In this document: positions 52,799 to 62,305 of the stretch, one piece after another
How positions within the stretch are numbered: position 1 is the first letter of the stretch
Layout of the letters: every line of letters begins with the position of its first letter
Assembly (NCBI RefSeq): GCF_009861505.1
Contig: NZ_WTFT01000009.1
Span: 73,751 to 137,750, forward strand
Origin: Pseudomonas izuensis
GTDB lineage: Bacteria; Pseudomonadota; Gammaproteobacteria; Pseudomonadales; Pseudomonadaceae
DNA length: 64,000 bases
Direction: 5' to 3'
The notes under the pieces: generated by a model
The model's input: the letters and a program-made list of their open reading frames with translations, nothing else
The model's database searches: none
Told to the model about the DNA's origin: nothing
Made by a program: the position numbers and the translations under genes

Positions 52799-53689
52799 TC
52801 AACGTGTTAATGCCGGTGACGGAGAATTGACGGCGCTCTCTCGTACCGGCGACTTGACCTGGGTCGGTGCAGTTTGTGTGCCAGCACGCTTCAAAGCGGC
52901 ATCCGGTGTGGTATGGGCGGTTCCGGTCCCGGTCAGGCTGCGGCGCACGTCAAGATTGCGTGACACCACCAGCACCACGCGACGGTTGCGCGCCCGCCCT
53001 TCGGCCGTAGCGTTGTTGGCCACCGGCTGGAACTCGCCGTAGCCGACCGACGCCAGACGACCGGGGTTCACCCCCTGCATCGCCAGCATGCGCACGATGC
53101 TCGCCGAGCGGGCCGACGACAGTTCCCAGTTGGTCGGGTACTGCGCGGTACGAATAGGCTGATCGTCGGTAAAACCTTCGACGTGGATCGGGTTGTCGAA
53201 CGGCTTCAGAATGGCCGCGACCTTATCGATGATGTTGAACGCGATGTCGCTGGGCATGGCATCGCCGCTGCCGAACAACAGGCTGGAATTGAGTTCGATC
53301 TCGACCCACAACTCATTGCCACGCACGGTCATCTGATTCGAGCTGATCAGGTCGCCGAACGCCGCGCTGATGTCGTCGGCAATGCTTTTCAGCGGATCGC
53401 TGGCTCCGGCGATACCGGCGTCGACCTGCTCGGCATCCTTGACCAGCGGCTTGGCCGGGGTCACGGTCTTCGGGCGCTCGTCACCGATCGGGATCGGCTT
53501 GAGGGCGCGTTCGGTGTCGGAGAAGACCCCGATCAGCGCCTCGGAAATGATCTTGTACTTGCCTTCGTTGACCGAGGAGATCGAGTACATCACCACGAAA
53601 AACGCGAAGAGCAAGGTGATGAAGTCGGCATAGGAAACCAGCCAACGTTCATGGTTTACATGCTCTTCATGCTGGCGACGACGTGCCAT
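52799..53689 (-). CDS. motD: Flagellar stator protein MotD
   Basis: A 296-residue MotB-type stator. One membrane segment has the proton-path aspartate D22 (LVSYADFITLLFAFFVV), and an OmpA-like peptidoglycan-binding domain follows (about 130-245, with VEGFTDDQPI and SSARSASIVRML). The C-terminal 50 residues are disordered. It works with MotC as a second stator besides MotAB. Confidence 0.94.
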   Translation of the reverse strand: MARRRQHEEHVNHERWLVSYADFITLLFAFFVVMYSISSVNEGKYKIISEALIGVFSDTERALKPIPIGDERPKTVTPAKPLVKDAEQVDAGIAGASDPLKSIADDISAAFGDLISSNQMTVRGNELWVEIELNSSLLFGSGDAMPSDIAFNIIDKVAAILKPFDNPIHVEGFTDDQPIRTAQYPTNWELSSARSASIVRMLAMQGVNPGRLASVGYGEFQPVANNATAEGRARNRRVVLVVSRNLDVRRSLTGTGTAHTTPDAALKRAGTQTAPTQVKSPVRESAVNSPSPALTR

Positions 53690-53701
53690 GAGGTTATTCC
53701 C

Positions 53702-54442
53702 TTAATCCATGAAGCCCTGAAGCTTCAACTCAATGGAGCGAGGGTTTTCACCTTCGGCGATCGACAGGATGCCTTCGAGCAACATTTCGCGATAACGCGA
53801 CTGGCGCAGCGCAACGGATTTGAGTTTGGCGGCAATCGGCAGCAGCACCAGGTTGGCACTGGCCACGCCATAGATGGTGGCGACGAAGGCCACGGCAATG
53901 CCGCTGCCCAGTTGCGATGGATCGCCGAGGTTGCCCATGACATGGATCAGGCCCATCACCGCACCGATGATGCCGATGGTCGGCGCATAACCGCCCATGC
54001 TTTCGAAAACCTTGGCCGCTTCGACGTCACGGCTTTCCTGGGTGTAGAAATCCACTTCCAGAATACTGCGGATGGCTTCGGGTTCGGCGCCGTCCACCAG
54101 CAGTTGCAAGCCTTTGCGCGAGTAGCTGTCCGGCTCGGTGTCGGCCACCCCTTCCAGCCCGAGCAAGCCTTCCTTGCGTGCGGTCAGGCTCCAGTTGACG
54201 ACGCGATCGATGCCGCCGGCCAGGTCGACACGCGGTGGAAACAGAATCCACGCCAGTATCTGCATGGCCCGCTTGAAGGCGCTCATCGGCGATTGCAGCA
54301 ACGCCGCGCCGATGGTCCCGCCGAGTACGATCAAGGCTGCCGGGCCGTTGGCCAGCGCCCCGAGGTGCCCACCTTCAAGGTAGTTGCCGCCGATGATGGC
54401 GACAAACGCCATGATGATGCCGATAAGGCTGAGAACATCCAT
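53702..54442 (-). CDS. motC: Flagellar stator protein MotC
   Basis: A 246-residue MotA-type stator with four membrane segments. The family part GGYAPTIGIIGAVMGLIHVMGNL lies before the third and fourth segments. The start overlaps the cheB stop by one base. It forms the stator with MotD. Confidence 0.95.
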   Translation of the reverse strand: MDVLSLIGIIMAFVAIIGGNYLEGGHLGALANGPAALIVLGGTIGAALLQSPMSAFKRAMQILAWILFPPRVDLAGGIDRVVNWSLTARKEGLLGLEGVADTEPDSYSRKGLQLLVDGAEPEAIRSILEVDFYTQESRDVEAAKVFESMGGYAPTIGIIGAVMGLIHVMGNLGDPSQLGSGIAVAFVATIYGVASANLVLLPIAAKLKSVALRQSRYREMLLEGILSIAEGENPRSIELKLQGFMD

Positions 54443-55566
54443 CAGATACAGGCCTCGACCAGGTGCTTGCCGATGTCGTCCAGGCTGTACACCGCGTCGG
54501 CGAGCTCGGCTTTGACGATGGCCATCGGCATGCCGTAGATCACGCAGCTGGCTTCATCCTGGGCCCAGATCGAACTGCCGCCCTGTTTCAACAGGCGCGC
54601 GCCTTCGCGGCCGTCGGCGCCCATGCCGGTCAACACCACCGCCAGAACTTTGTCACCGTAGGTTTTCGCCGCCGAACCGAAGGTGATGTCCACGCACGGT
54701 TTGTAGTTCAAACGCTCGTCGCCCGGCAGGATTTTCACCGCGCCACGACCGTCGATCATCATTTGCTTGCCACCCGGTGCCAGCAACGCCAGGCCCGGAC
54801 GCAGGATGTCGCCGTCCTCGGCTTCCTTGACGCTGATGCGACACAGTTTGTCCAGACGCTCGGCGAAGGCCTTGGTGAAGGCTGCCGGCATGTGCTGGAT
54901 CAGCACGATCGGTGCCGGGAAGTTGGCCGGCAATTGAGTCAGTACCCGCTGCAGGGCAACCGGGCCACCCGTGGATGTGCCGATGGCCACCAGTTTGTAG
55001 GCTTTGCGCTTGGGTGCCGGCGACGAGGGTGCGGCGGCGTGAATACGCGCCGGGATCGGCGCCGGACGCACAGGCGCGCTACCGCCATAACTGCCGAGGC
55101 TGGAAGGCGCAGGTGCTGGTGCAGGAGCCGCTACAGGCGCCGGGGCACTGTAGGCGCTGACACGACGGTTGCTGCGCGCGATGCTGAGAATCTTCTCGCA
55201 CAGCAGTTGCTTGACCTTCTCGGGGTTGCGCGAGATGTCTTCGAAATTCTTCGGCAGGAAGTCCACCGCACCGGCGTCCAGCGCATCGAGGGTCACCCGG
55301 GCGCCTTCGTGGGTCAGCGAGGAAAACATCAAGACCGGGGTCGGGCAGCGCTGCATGATGTGCCGCACCGCCGTGATGCCGTCCATCATCGGCATCTCGT
55401 AGTCCATGGTGATCACGTCCGGCTTGAGGGCCAGCGCCTGATCGATCGCCTCTTTTCCGTTGGTCGCCGTGCCGACGACCTGGATATTCGAATCCGCTGA
55501 AAGAATTTCCGAGACGCGGCGGCGGAAAAACCCCGAATCGTCCACCACCAGGACCTTGACTGCCAT
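54442..55566 (-). CDS. cheB: Chemotaxis methylesterase CheB
   Basis: A 374-residue response regulator-methylesterase. The receiver domain (1-120) has the phosphorylation site D55 (ITMDYEMP); the linker is Ala/Pro-rich (about 130-180). The esterase domain has the catalytic serine in IGTSTGGP, histidine in IQHMPAAFT and aspartate in GMGADGREG. It removes methyl groups from receptors. The start at 55566 fits the usual [10 protein letters not shown]. It overlaps motC by one base. Confidence 0.96.
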   Translation of the reverse strand: MAVKVLVVDDSGFFRRRVSEILSADSNIQVVGTATNGKEAIDQALALKPDVITMDYEMPMMDGITAVRHIMQRCPTPVLMFSSLTHEGARVTLDALDAGAVDFLPKNFEDISRNPEKVKQLLCEKILSIARSNRRVSAYSAPAPVAAPAPAPAPSSLGSYGGSAPVRPAPIPARIHAAAPSSPAPKRKAYKLVAIGTSTGGPVALQRVLTQLPANFPAPIVLIQHMPAAFTKAFAERLDKLCRISVKEAEDGDILRPGLALLAPGGKQMMIDGRGAVKILPGDERLNYKPCVDITFGSAAKTYGDKVLAVVLTGMGADGREGARLLKQGGSSIWAQDEASCVIYGMPMAIVKAELADAVYSLDDIGKHLVEACI

Positions 55567-55616
55567 AAACACTCCGTTAGACGCAGCGGGGTATCAGTCG
55601 CCCCGCTGCGCCAGAA

Positions 55617-57884
55617 TCAAATACGCCGTGTGGCGTAACGCTTGAGCATGCTCGGAACATCGAGAATCAGCGCAATGCGACCGTCACCCGTAATGGTGGC
55701 GCCCGACATGCCCGGGGTTCCCTGGAGCATTTTGCCCAATGGCTTGATGACCACTTCTTCCTGACCCACCAGTTGATCGACGACAAAGCCGATCCGCTGG
55801 GTGCCCACCGAAAGGATCACCACATGGCCTTCGCGCTGCTCTTCGTGAGCGGCGGAGCTGACCAGCCAGCGCTTGAGGTAGAACAACGGCAGCGCCTTGT
55901 CCCGCACGATCACCACTTCCTGGCCATCCACCACGTTGGTGGTCGACAGGTCGAGGTGGAAGATCTCGTTGACGTTCACCAGCGGGAACGCGAACGCCTG
56001 GTTGCCGAGCATGACCATCAGGGTCGGCATGATCGCCAGGGTCAACGGCACCTTGATGACGATCTTCGAACCCTGGCCCTTGGCGGAGAAAATGTTGATC
56101 GAGCCGTTGAGCTGGGAAATCTTGGTTTTCACCACGTCCATGCCCACGCCACGACCCGACACGTCGGAGATCTCGGTCTTGGTCGAGAAGCCCGGGGCGA
56201 AAATCAGGTTGTAGCACTCGGTGTCGCTCAGGCGGTCGGCCGCGTCCTTGTCCATCACACCGCGTTTTACCGCGATGGAACGCAGGACGTTCGGGTCCAT
56301 GCCTTTACCGTCATCGGAGATCGACAGCAGGATATGGTCGCCTTCCTGCTCTGCCGCCAGGATGACCTTGCCGCCACGGGCCTTGCCCGAGGCTTCGCGC
56401 TCTTCCGGCGACTCGATGCCGTGGTCGACCGCGTTGCGCACCAAGTGGACCAGCGGATCGGCCAGGGCCTCGACGAGGTTCTTGTCGAGGTCGGTTTCTT
56501 CGCCGACCAGTTCCAGAATGATTTCTTTCTTAAGCTGGCGAGCCAGGTCGCGAACCAGGCGCGGGAAGCGCCCGAACACTTTCTTGATCGGTTGCATCCG
56601 GGTCTTCATGACCGCGGTCTGCAGGTCGGCCGTGACCACGTCGAGGTTCGACACGGCCTTGGACATGGCTTCGTCGCCACTGTTGAGTCCCAGGCGTACC
56701 AGACGGTTACGCACCAGTACCAGTTCGCCGACCATGTTCATGATTTCATCGAGACGCGCGGTATCGACCCGCACGGTGGTCTCGGCTTCGCTGGCCGGCT
56801 TTTCCGCTGGCGGTGCCGCCTGGGCACGCGCGGGTGCCGGAGCGGCAGCTGCCGCCGGAGCTTCGGCTTTCGGCTCGGGTGCCTTGGCCGCAGGTGCAGG
56901 CGCTGCTGCCTTGGCGACAGGTGCCGCCACCGGAGTGCTGGCGCCGGTGACGGCTCCCGATGCGCTGCCGACTTCGGTGAATTTGCCTTTGCCGTGCAAT
57001 TCGTCGAGCAGCGATTCGAATTCGTGATCGGTAATCAGGTCGCTACCGGCTGCGGCGGCCGTTGGCGCAGCAGGCGTCGGCACCGAAGCAATCGCCGATT
57101 CCAGAGCTTCCACGGCAAAGTTGCCCTTGCCATGCAATTGGTCGAGCAGCGCTTCGAATTCGTCGTCAGTAATGTCGGAGCTGTCGCCCGCAGCTTTCGG
57201 TGCTGGCGGCGCGGCAGGTGCCGAAGGGGCCACCACCGCATCCACGGCGAACTGGCCTTTTCCGTGCAACTGGTCGAGCAACGACTCGAACTCGGCATCG
57301 GTGATTTCGTCGCTGGCAACGCCATCGGCGGCAGGTGCTGGAACAGCCGCCGGCGCCTCGGCCTGAGCCTTGACGGCGTTCAGCGAGTCCAGCAGTTGTT
57401 CGAATTCATTGTCGGTGATGTCACCCGATTCGCTTTGTGCGACAGGCTCTTCAATCACCTCGGCAACAGGCGCAGGTGCAGCCTCGTCAGCCGTTTGCGG
57501 CTCGGCCAGACGGGCCAATGCCGCGAGCAATTCAGGTGTGGCAGCCGTGATCGGGCTGCGCTCGCGGACTTCGCTGAACATGCTGTTCACCGCGTCCAGT
57601 GCTTCGAGAACCACGTCCATCAGTTCCGAATCGACGCGACGCTCACCCTTGCGCAGGATGTCGAACACGTTCTCGGCGATGTGGCAGCACTCCACCAGCT
57701 CGTTGAGCTGGAGGAAGCCGGCGCCCCCTTTTACAGTGTGAAAACCGCGAAAAATTGCATTGAGCAAGTCCGCATCATCCGGACGGCTTTCCAGCTCGAC
57801 CAGTTGCTCGGACAGTTGCTCTAGAATCTCGCCGGCCTCAACCAGGAAATCCTGAAGGATCTCTTCATCGGCGCCGAAGCTCAT
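55617..57884 (-). CDS. cheA: Chemotaxis histidine kinase CheA with four tandem linker repeats
   Basis: A 755-residue kinase. P1 has the phosphorylated histidine H49 (FHTVKGGAGF). The region after P1 contains four copies of a motif of the form ITDxEFExLLDxLHGKGxF at residues 155-168 (short), 193-212, 237-256 and 283-302. An Ala/Pro linker then leads to P3 (dimerisation, about 375), P4 (ATP; NAVDHGIESPEER, DDGKGMD, GRGVGMDVV) and P5 (CheW-like, from about 615). The repeats occupy the place of P2 and resemble the LID sites that bind ParP/ParC in Vibrio CheA. Confidence 0.96.
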   Translation of the reverse strand: MSFGADEEILQDFLVEAGEILEQLSEQLVELESRPDDADLLNAIFRGFHTVKGGAGFLQLNELVECCHIAENVFDILRKGERRVDSELMDVVLEALDAVNSMFSEVRERSPITAATPELLAALARLAEPQTADEAAPAPVAEVIEEPVAQSESGDITDNEFEQLLDSLNAVKAQAEAPAAVPAPAADGVASDEITDAEFESLLDQLHGKGQFAVDAVVAPSAPAAPPAPKAAGDSSDITDDEFEALLDQLHGKGNFAVEALESAIASVPTPAAPTAAAAGSDLITDHEFESLLDELHGKGKFTEVGSASGAVTGASTPVAAPVAKAAAPAPAAKAPEPKAEAPAAAAAPAPARAQAAPPAEKPASEAETTVRVDTARLDEIMNMVGELVLVRNRLVRLGLNSGDEAMSKAVSNLDVVTADLQTAVMKTRMQPIKKVFGRFPRLVRDLARQLKKEIILELVGEETDLDKNLVEALADPLVHLVRNAVDHGIESPEEREASGKARGGKVILAAEQEGDHILLSISDDGKGMDPNVLRSIAVKRGVMDKDAADRLSDTECYNLIFAPGFSTKTEISDVSGRGVGMDVVKTKISQLNGSINIFSAKGQGSKIVIKVPLTLAIMPTLMVMLGNQAFAFPLVNVNEIFHLDLSTTNVVDGQEVVIVRDKALPLFYLKRWLVSSAAHEEQREGHVVILSVGTQRIGFVVDQLVGQEEVVIKPLGKMLQGTPGMSGATITGDGRIALILDVPSMLKRYATRRI

Positions 57885-57938
57885 TAATGGTGTGCTCCTA
57901 ACAGGTTTAAAAACCCAAAAAACCTAAAATTCCAAACC

Positions 57939-58727
57939 CTAAAAACCCAGGCTGGATAGCAAATCGTCCACATCGTCCTGACCGGACACAACGTCTTCTC
58001 TTTTATCGGCATGAATCTGCGGACCTTCACCCTGAGAGAGATGTTTTTGTGGATCTTTTTCGGCAAGCATCGCATCACGGTCGTGTTCGATGCCCGCAAA
58101 GCGGTCCACCTGGCTGGCCATGAGTACGAGCTTGAGCAGGTTGCTTTCAACTTCGGTGACCAGTTGGGTCACACGCTTGATCACTTGACCTGTGAGGTCC
58201 TGATAATCCTGGGCAAGCAGGATGTCATTGAGATTGCTCGACACCGCGCGGCCGTCCTCGGCACTGCGTGTCAGGAAGCCGTCGACCCGGCGCGCCAGTT
58301 CGCGGAACTCTTCAGCCCCGACTTCGCGACGCATGAACCGTCCCCAGTCGGTGCTCAGGGCCTGGGCTTCTTCGCTCAGGCGACTGACCAGCGGCGTGGC
58401 GTTTTCCACCAGGTCCATGGTGCGGTTGGCCGCGGCCTCGGTCAGCTTGACCACATACCCCAGACGCTCGGTGGCATCGGTGATCTGTGACACTTCCTCG
58501 GCTTGCGGCATGTGCGGGTCAATCTGGAAATTGACGATCGCGCTGTGCAACTCGCGGGTGAGCTTGCCCACTTCCTGATACAGGCCGCGGTCACGGGTCT
58601 GGTTGAGCTCATGGATCAATTGCACAGCATCGCCGAACCTGCCTTTTTCAAGGCTCGCGACCAGTTCGACGGCGTGTTTTTTCAAGGTCGATTCAAAATC
58701 GCCCTGCGAAGATTCGTTATGCCCCAT
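57939..58727 (-). CDS. cheZ: Chemotaxis phosphatase CheZ
   Basis: A 262-residue phosphatase that dephosphorylates CheY. The long helical middle carries the catalytic block LAQDYQDLTGQVIKR (with the DxxGQ glutamine). The C-terminal end, separated by a charged linker, is the CheY-binding helix (DVDDLLSSLGF). It is 54 bases from cheA and 19 from cheY. Confidence 0.95.
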   Translation of the reverse strand: MGHNESSQGDFESTLKKHAVELVASLEKGRFGDAVQLIHELNQTRDRGLYQEVGKLTRELHSAIVNFQIDPHMPQAEEVSQITDATERLGYVVKLTEAAANRTMDLVENATPLVSRLSEEAQALSTDWGRFMRREVGAEEFRELARRVDGFLTRSAEDGRAVSSNLNDILLAQDYQDLTGQVIKRVTQLVTEVESNLLKLVLMASQVDRFAGIEHDRDAMLAEKDPQKHLSQGEGPQIHADKREDVVSGQDDVDDLLSSLGF

Positions 58728-58746
58728 AGCTCCCCCGTGGCGCAGT

Positions 58747-59118
58747 TCAACCGATGCGTTCGAAAATCTTCTCGATTTTTTCTTTCAACGCCTGGGCCGT
58801 GAAGGGTTTGACCACATAGCCGTTTACACCGGCCTGGGCCGCTTCGATGATCTGCTCGCGCTTGGCTTCAGCGGTCACCATCAGCACCGGCAGGTGCTTG
58901 AGCTTTTCATCGGCACGCACGTGGCGCAGCAGATCGATACCGGTCATGCCAGGCATGTTCCAGTCCGTTACCAGAAAGTCGATGCTCCCGCTGTTGAGTA
59001 CCGGAATGGCGGTAGTGCCATCGTCGGCCTCGACCGTGTTGGTGAACCCCAGGTCACGCAACAGGTTTTTTATGATCCGCCGCATCGTTGAGAAGTCATC
59101 AACGATGAGGATTTTCAT
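58747..59118 (-). CDS. cheY: Chemotaxis response regulator CheY
   Basis: A 123-residue single receiver domain that carries the signal to the flagellar motor. Acidic residues D7 and D8, the phosphorylation site D52 (VTDWNMPG), threonine in VTAEAK and lysine in VVKPF are present. The start at 59118 gives the normal MKILIVDD; the open frame reaches further but is not coding. A 166-base gap to fliA may hold a promoter. Confidence 0.97.
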   Translation of the reverse strand: MKILIVDDFSTMRRIIKNLLRDLGFTNTVEADDGTTAIPVLNSGSIDFLVTDWNMPGMTGIDLLRHVRADEKLKHLPVLMVTAEAKREQIIEAAQAGVNGYVVKPFTAQALKEKIEKIFERIG

Positions 59119-59284
59119 GTTCTTGTCCAATTCGACCTCCAAGCAGACTAAAACGCGCCCAGCACCTGGACGCGCCATTTCAATCAATCTGGCAAAGCAC
59201 TCGATGACTGTCTGGAGTACAGCGGATCGAGACCGGCGCGGTTCATCACCCCACCAGCCACGTCGCAGTGCCCCCACACTGCCT

Positions 59285-60025
59285 TCAGCGCGCTCGCCAC
59301 TCTCCCAAACGCCCCCGCAAACGGGCCGCGCACTGGCTGTGTAACTGGCTGACCCGAGATTCGCTGACCCCCAGGACCTCACCGATTTCCTTGAGATTCA
59401 ACTCTTCGTCGTAGTACAGCGCCAACACCAGTCGCTCACGCTCCGGCAAATTGGCAATCGCGTCCGCCAGCGCCGCCTGGAAGCGTTCATCTTCCAGATC
59501 GCGTGACGGTTCGAGATGAGCACTCGCGCCATCCTCGTGCAGCCCTTCGTGTTCGCCGTCCTGCAACAGATCGTCGAAACTGAATAACCGGCTGCCCAGG
59601 GTGTCGTTCAAAATCCCGTAATAATCGTCGAGACTCAATTGGAGTTCGGCCGCAACTTCGTGATCTTTAGCGTCACGGCCGGTTTTAGCTTCAATCGAGC
59701 GAATGGCGTCGCTGACCATTCGGGTATTGCGGTGGACCGAACGTGGCGCCCAGTCCCCCTTGCGCACTTCGTCGAGCATGGCGCCGCGGATACGGATGCC
59801 CGCGTACGTTTCGAAACTGGCGCCTTTGCTGGCGTCGTATTTGGTCGACACTTCAAGCAGGCCGATCATCCCGGCCTGGATCAGGTCTTCGACCTGGACG
59901 CTGGCCGGCAGGCGCGCCAGCAAGTGGTAGGCAATGCGTTTGACCAGTGGCGCGTAACGCTCGATCAGCTCGTACTGCGCGTCACGCGCCGACTTCTTGT
60001 AGAGGTTGTAACCGCTGGCTGTCAT
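59285..60025 (-). CDS. fliA: Flagellar sigma factor FliA (sigma 28)
   Basis: A 246-residue sigma factor for late flagellar and chemotaxis genes. Region 2 ([21 protein letters not shown]), region 3 ([16 protein letters not shown]) and region 4 ([22 protein letters not shown]) are present. The start at 60025 overlaps the fleN stop by 4 nt (ATGA). Confidence 0.97.
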   Translation of the reverse strand: MTASGYNLYKKSARDAQYELIERYAPLVKRIAYHLLARLPASVQVEDLIQAGMIGLLEVSTKYDASKGASFETYAGIRIRGAMLDEVRKGDWAPRSVHRNTRMVSDAIRSIEAKTGRDAKDHEVAAELQLSLDDYYGILNDTLGSRLFSFDDLLQDGEHEGLHEDGASAHLEPSRDLEDERFQAALADAIANLPERERLVLALYYDEELNLKEIGEVLGVSESRVSQLHSQCAARLRGRLGEWRAR

Positions 60026-60852
60026 AGCACCGGTCCTGCCGTCTGTTGCACGAGGCGCTCGACGAAAAACTCCAGGTGCCCACGCGGGTTGGCCGGCAGC
60101 GGCCAGGTATCGACCTTTTGTGCGATTGCCTTGAAGGCCAGCGAGCACTTGGAGCGCGGAAAGGCTTCGTAGACGGCACGTTGTTTCTGCACGGCCTTGC
60201 GCACGCTTTCGTCGTAAGGCACGGCGCCGACGTATTGCAGGGCCACGTCGAGGAAACGGTCCGTGACCTTGGTCAACTTGGCAAACAGGTTGCGACCTTC
60301 CTGCGGGCTCTGCGCCATGTTCGCCAGGACGCGGAAGCGGTTCATGCCGTAATCGCGGTTGAGCAATTTGATCAACGCGTAGGCGTCGGTGATCGAAGTC
60401 GGTTCGTCGCAGACCACCAGCAATACTTCCTGCGCCGCGCGCACGAAGCTGACGACCGAGTCACCAATCCCCGCAGCGGTGTCGATCACCAGCACGTCGA
60501 GGTTGTCGCCGATGTCGCTGAACGCCTGGATCAGGCCGGCATGCTGCGCCGGGCTCAAATGAACCATGCTCTGGGTGCCGGACGCGGCCGGCACGATGCG
60601 GATGCCGCCCGGCCCCTGCAACAGCACGTCGCGCAGCTCGCAGCGGCCTTCGATCACGTCGGCCAGGGTACGTTTGGGTGTCAGGCCCAGCAGAACGTCG
60701 ACGTTCGCCAGCCCCAGGTCGGCGTCCAGCAGCATGACGCGCCGGCCAAGCTCAGCCAAAGCCAGGGACAAGTTCACTGACACGTTAGTTTTCCCGACGC
60801 CACCTTTGCCGCCGGTCACCGCGATCACCTGTACGGGATGCATGCTGCCCAT
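60022..60852 (-). CDS. fleN: Flagellar number regulator FleN (FlhG)
   Basis: A 276-residue MinD-like ATPase that limits flagellar number by restraining FleQ. Deviant Walker A GGKGGVGKTN is at residues 14-23; the Walker A' region DADLGLANVDVLLGL follows. The start MGSMHP fits the family. Confidence 0.96.
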   Translation of the reverse strand: MGSMHPVQVIAVTGGKGGVGKTNVSVNLSLALAELGRRVMLLDADLGLANVDVLLGLTPKRTLADVIEGRCELRDVLLQGPGGIRIVPAASGTQSMVHLSPAQHAGLIQAFSDIGDNLDVLVIDTAAGIGDSVVSFVRAAQEVLLVVCDEPTSITDAYALIKLLNRDYGMNRFRVLANMAQSPQEGRNLFAKLTKVTDRFLDVALQYVGAVPYDESVRKAVQKQRAVYEAFPRSKCSLAFKAIAQKVDTWPLPANPRGHLEFFVERLVQQTAGPVL

Positions 60853-60968
60853 GTTATTTCTTTACCTTGTCTTGCATAGACGGAGGCCACATTACTGGCT
60901 GCGCGTTCGCAAATGGAACAATGCATGGCAGACCATCGATGTAGGTACAAAAACTATTCATTTTCACC

Positions 60969-62294
60969 TCAGCCTACCTGTTTGGTCGGGCTGTGGTAGA
61001 TATCAGCGAACATGTCAGCCATGGCTTCTTCGCTGGGCTCTTCCTGCATTTGCACGCTAACGGCCCGACTGACCAGTTGATGACGACGCGGCAGATGCAA
61101 ATCATCCGGAATCCGCGGTCCGTCGGTCAGGTAGGCCACCGGCAATTCATGGCTGATGGCCAGGCTCAACACCTCGCCCAGGCTCGCCGTTTCATCCAGT
61201 TTAGTCAGGATGCAGCCAGCGAGCCCGCAACGCTTGTAACTGTGATAAGCGGCGGTTAGAACCTGTTTCTGGCTGGTGGTTGCCAGGACCAGGTAATTTT
61301 TTGACTTGATGCCACGCCCGGCCAGGCTTTCAAGCTGCATGCGCAGGGCCGGATCGCTGGCTTGCAGGCCGGCGGTATCGATCAGCACGACGCGTTTGCG
61401 CAGCAGTGGATCCAGTGCCTGCACCAGCGATTGCCCCGGATCGACGTGGGTCACCGACACATTGAGAATCCGGCCCAGGGTCTTGAGTTGCTCCTGGGCA
61501 CCAATACGATAGCTGTCCATGCTCACCAGCGCGATGTTCTGTGCGCCGTATTTAAGCACGTAACGGGCGGCCAGCTTGGCCAGGGTGGTGGTCTTGCCCA
61601 TGCCGGCAGGGCCGACCATGGCAATCACACCGCCCTCTTCCAGCGGTTCGACTTCCGGTGTAGCGATCATCCGCGCCAGGTGTGCCAGCAACATGCGCCA
61701 GGCCTGGCGGGGCTCTTCGATGTCAGTGATCAGCGCGAGCAAATCCCGCGACAACGGACCGGACAGGCCAATGCGTTGCAGGCGGCGCCAGAGGTTCGCC
61801 TGGTCCGGGCGGCTGCCTTGCAGCTGATTCCACGCTAAAGAGCCCAGCTGAACTTCAAGCAGTTCCCGCAGGCCGTTGAGTTCGAAGCGCATCGAGTCGA
61901 ATACGCGCTGATCAACCGCAGGCGCAGCAACAGGAGCCGGCGCAGGGCGACGGGGCTCGGCGTAAGTCGGTTCGATCAGCGGCTCGGCGGCGGTGAGCGG
62001 CAGGCCGGCGAACAACTGGCGATTGGTAGCGTTGTCGCTCTCGCCCTCGCTGCGCAGGCTCAATTCGGCCTGGGCGGTGACGATCCGCGACTGAGTCTTG
62101 CGCAGCTCGTCTTCGAGTTCCATGTTCGGAACGCGCGGAGCCAGCGCCGACAGTTTGTAATCCAGGGCAGCCGTCAGCTCGACACCACCGGCGATCCGGC
62201 GGTTGCCAATGATGGCGGCATCGGCGCCCAGCTCATCACGAACCAGTTTCATGGCCTGACGCATATCGGCGGCGAAAAAACGCTTAACTTGCAT
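60969..62294 (-). CDS. flhF: Flagellar placement GTPase FlhF
   Basis: A 441-residue SRP-type GTPase that sets the polar site of the flagellum. After an N-terminal domain (MQVKRFFAADMRQAMK) and a proline-rich basic linker comes the NG domain, with GPAGMGKTTTLAKLA, DTAGLQ and TKLDETASLG. It lies 11 bases after flhA and 116 before fleN. Confidence 0.96.
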   Translation of the reverse strand: MQVKRFFAADMRQAMKLVRDELGADAAIIGNRRIAGGVELTAALDYKLSALAPRVPNMELEDELRKTQSRIVTAQAELSLRSEGESDNATNRQLFAGLPLTAAEPLIEPTYAEPRRPAPAPVAAPAVDQRVFDSMRFELNGLRELLEVQLGSLAWNQLQGSRPDQANLWRRLQRIGLSGPLSRDLLALITDIEEPRQAWRMLLAHLARMIATPEVEPLEEGGVIAMVGPAGMGKTTTLAKLAARYVLKYGAQNIALVSMDSYRIGAQEQLKTLGRILNVSVTHVDPGQSLVQALDPLLRKRVVLIDTAGLQASDPALRMQLESLAGRGIKSKNYLVLATTSQKQVLTAAYHSYKRCGLAGCILTKLDETASLGEVLSLAISHELPVAYLTDGPRIPDDLHLPRRHQLVSRAVSVQMQEEPSEEAMADMFADIYHSPTKQVG

Positions 62295-62305
62295 AAACCA
62301 CTACC

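Noticed and set aside
55773..57824. Long open frame (683 codons) on the plus strand opposite cheA
   Set aside because: It is antisense to a clearly conserved gene. Its composition (His/Arg/Gln-rich) is that of a high-G+C shadow frame.
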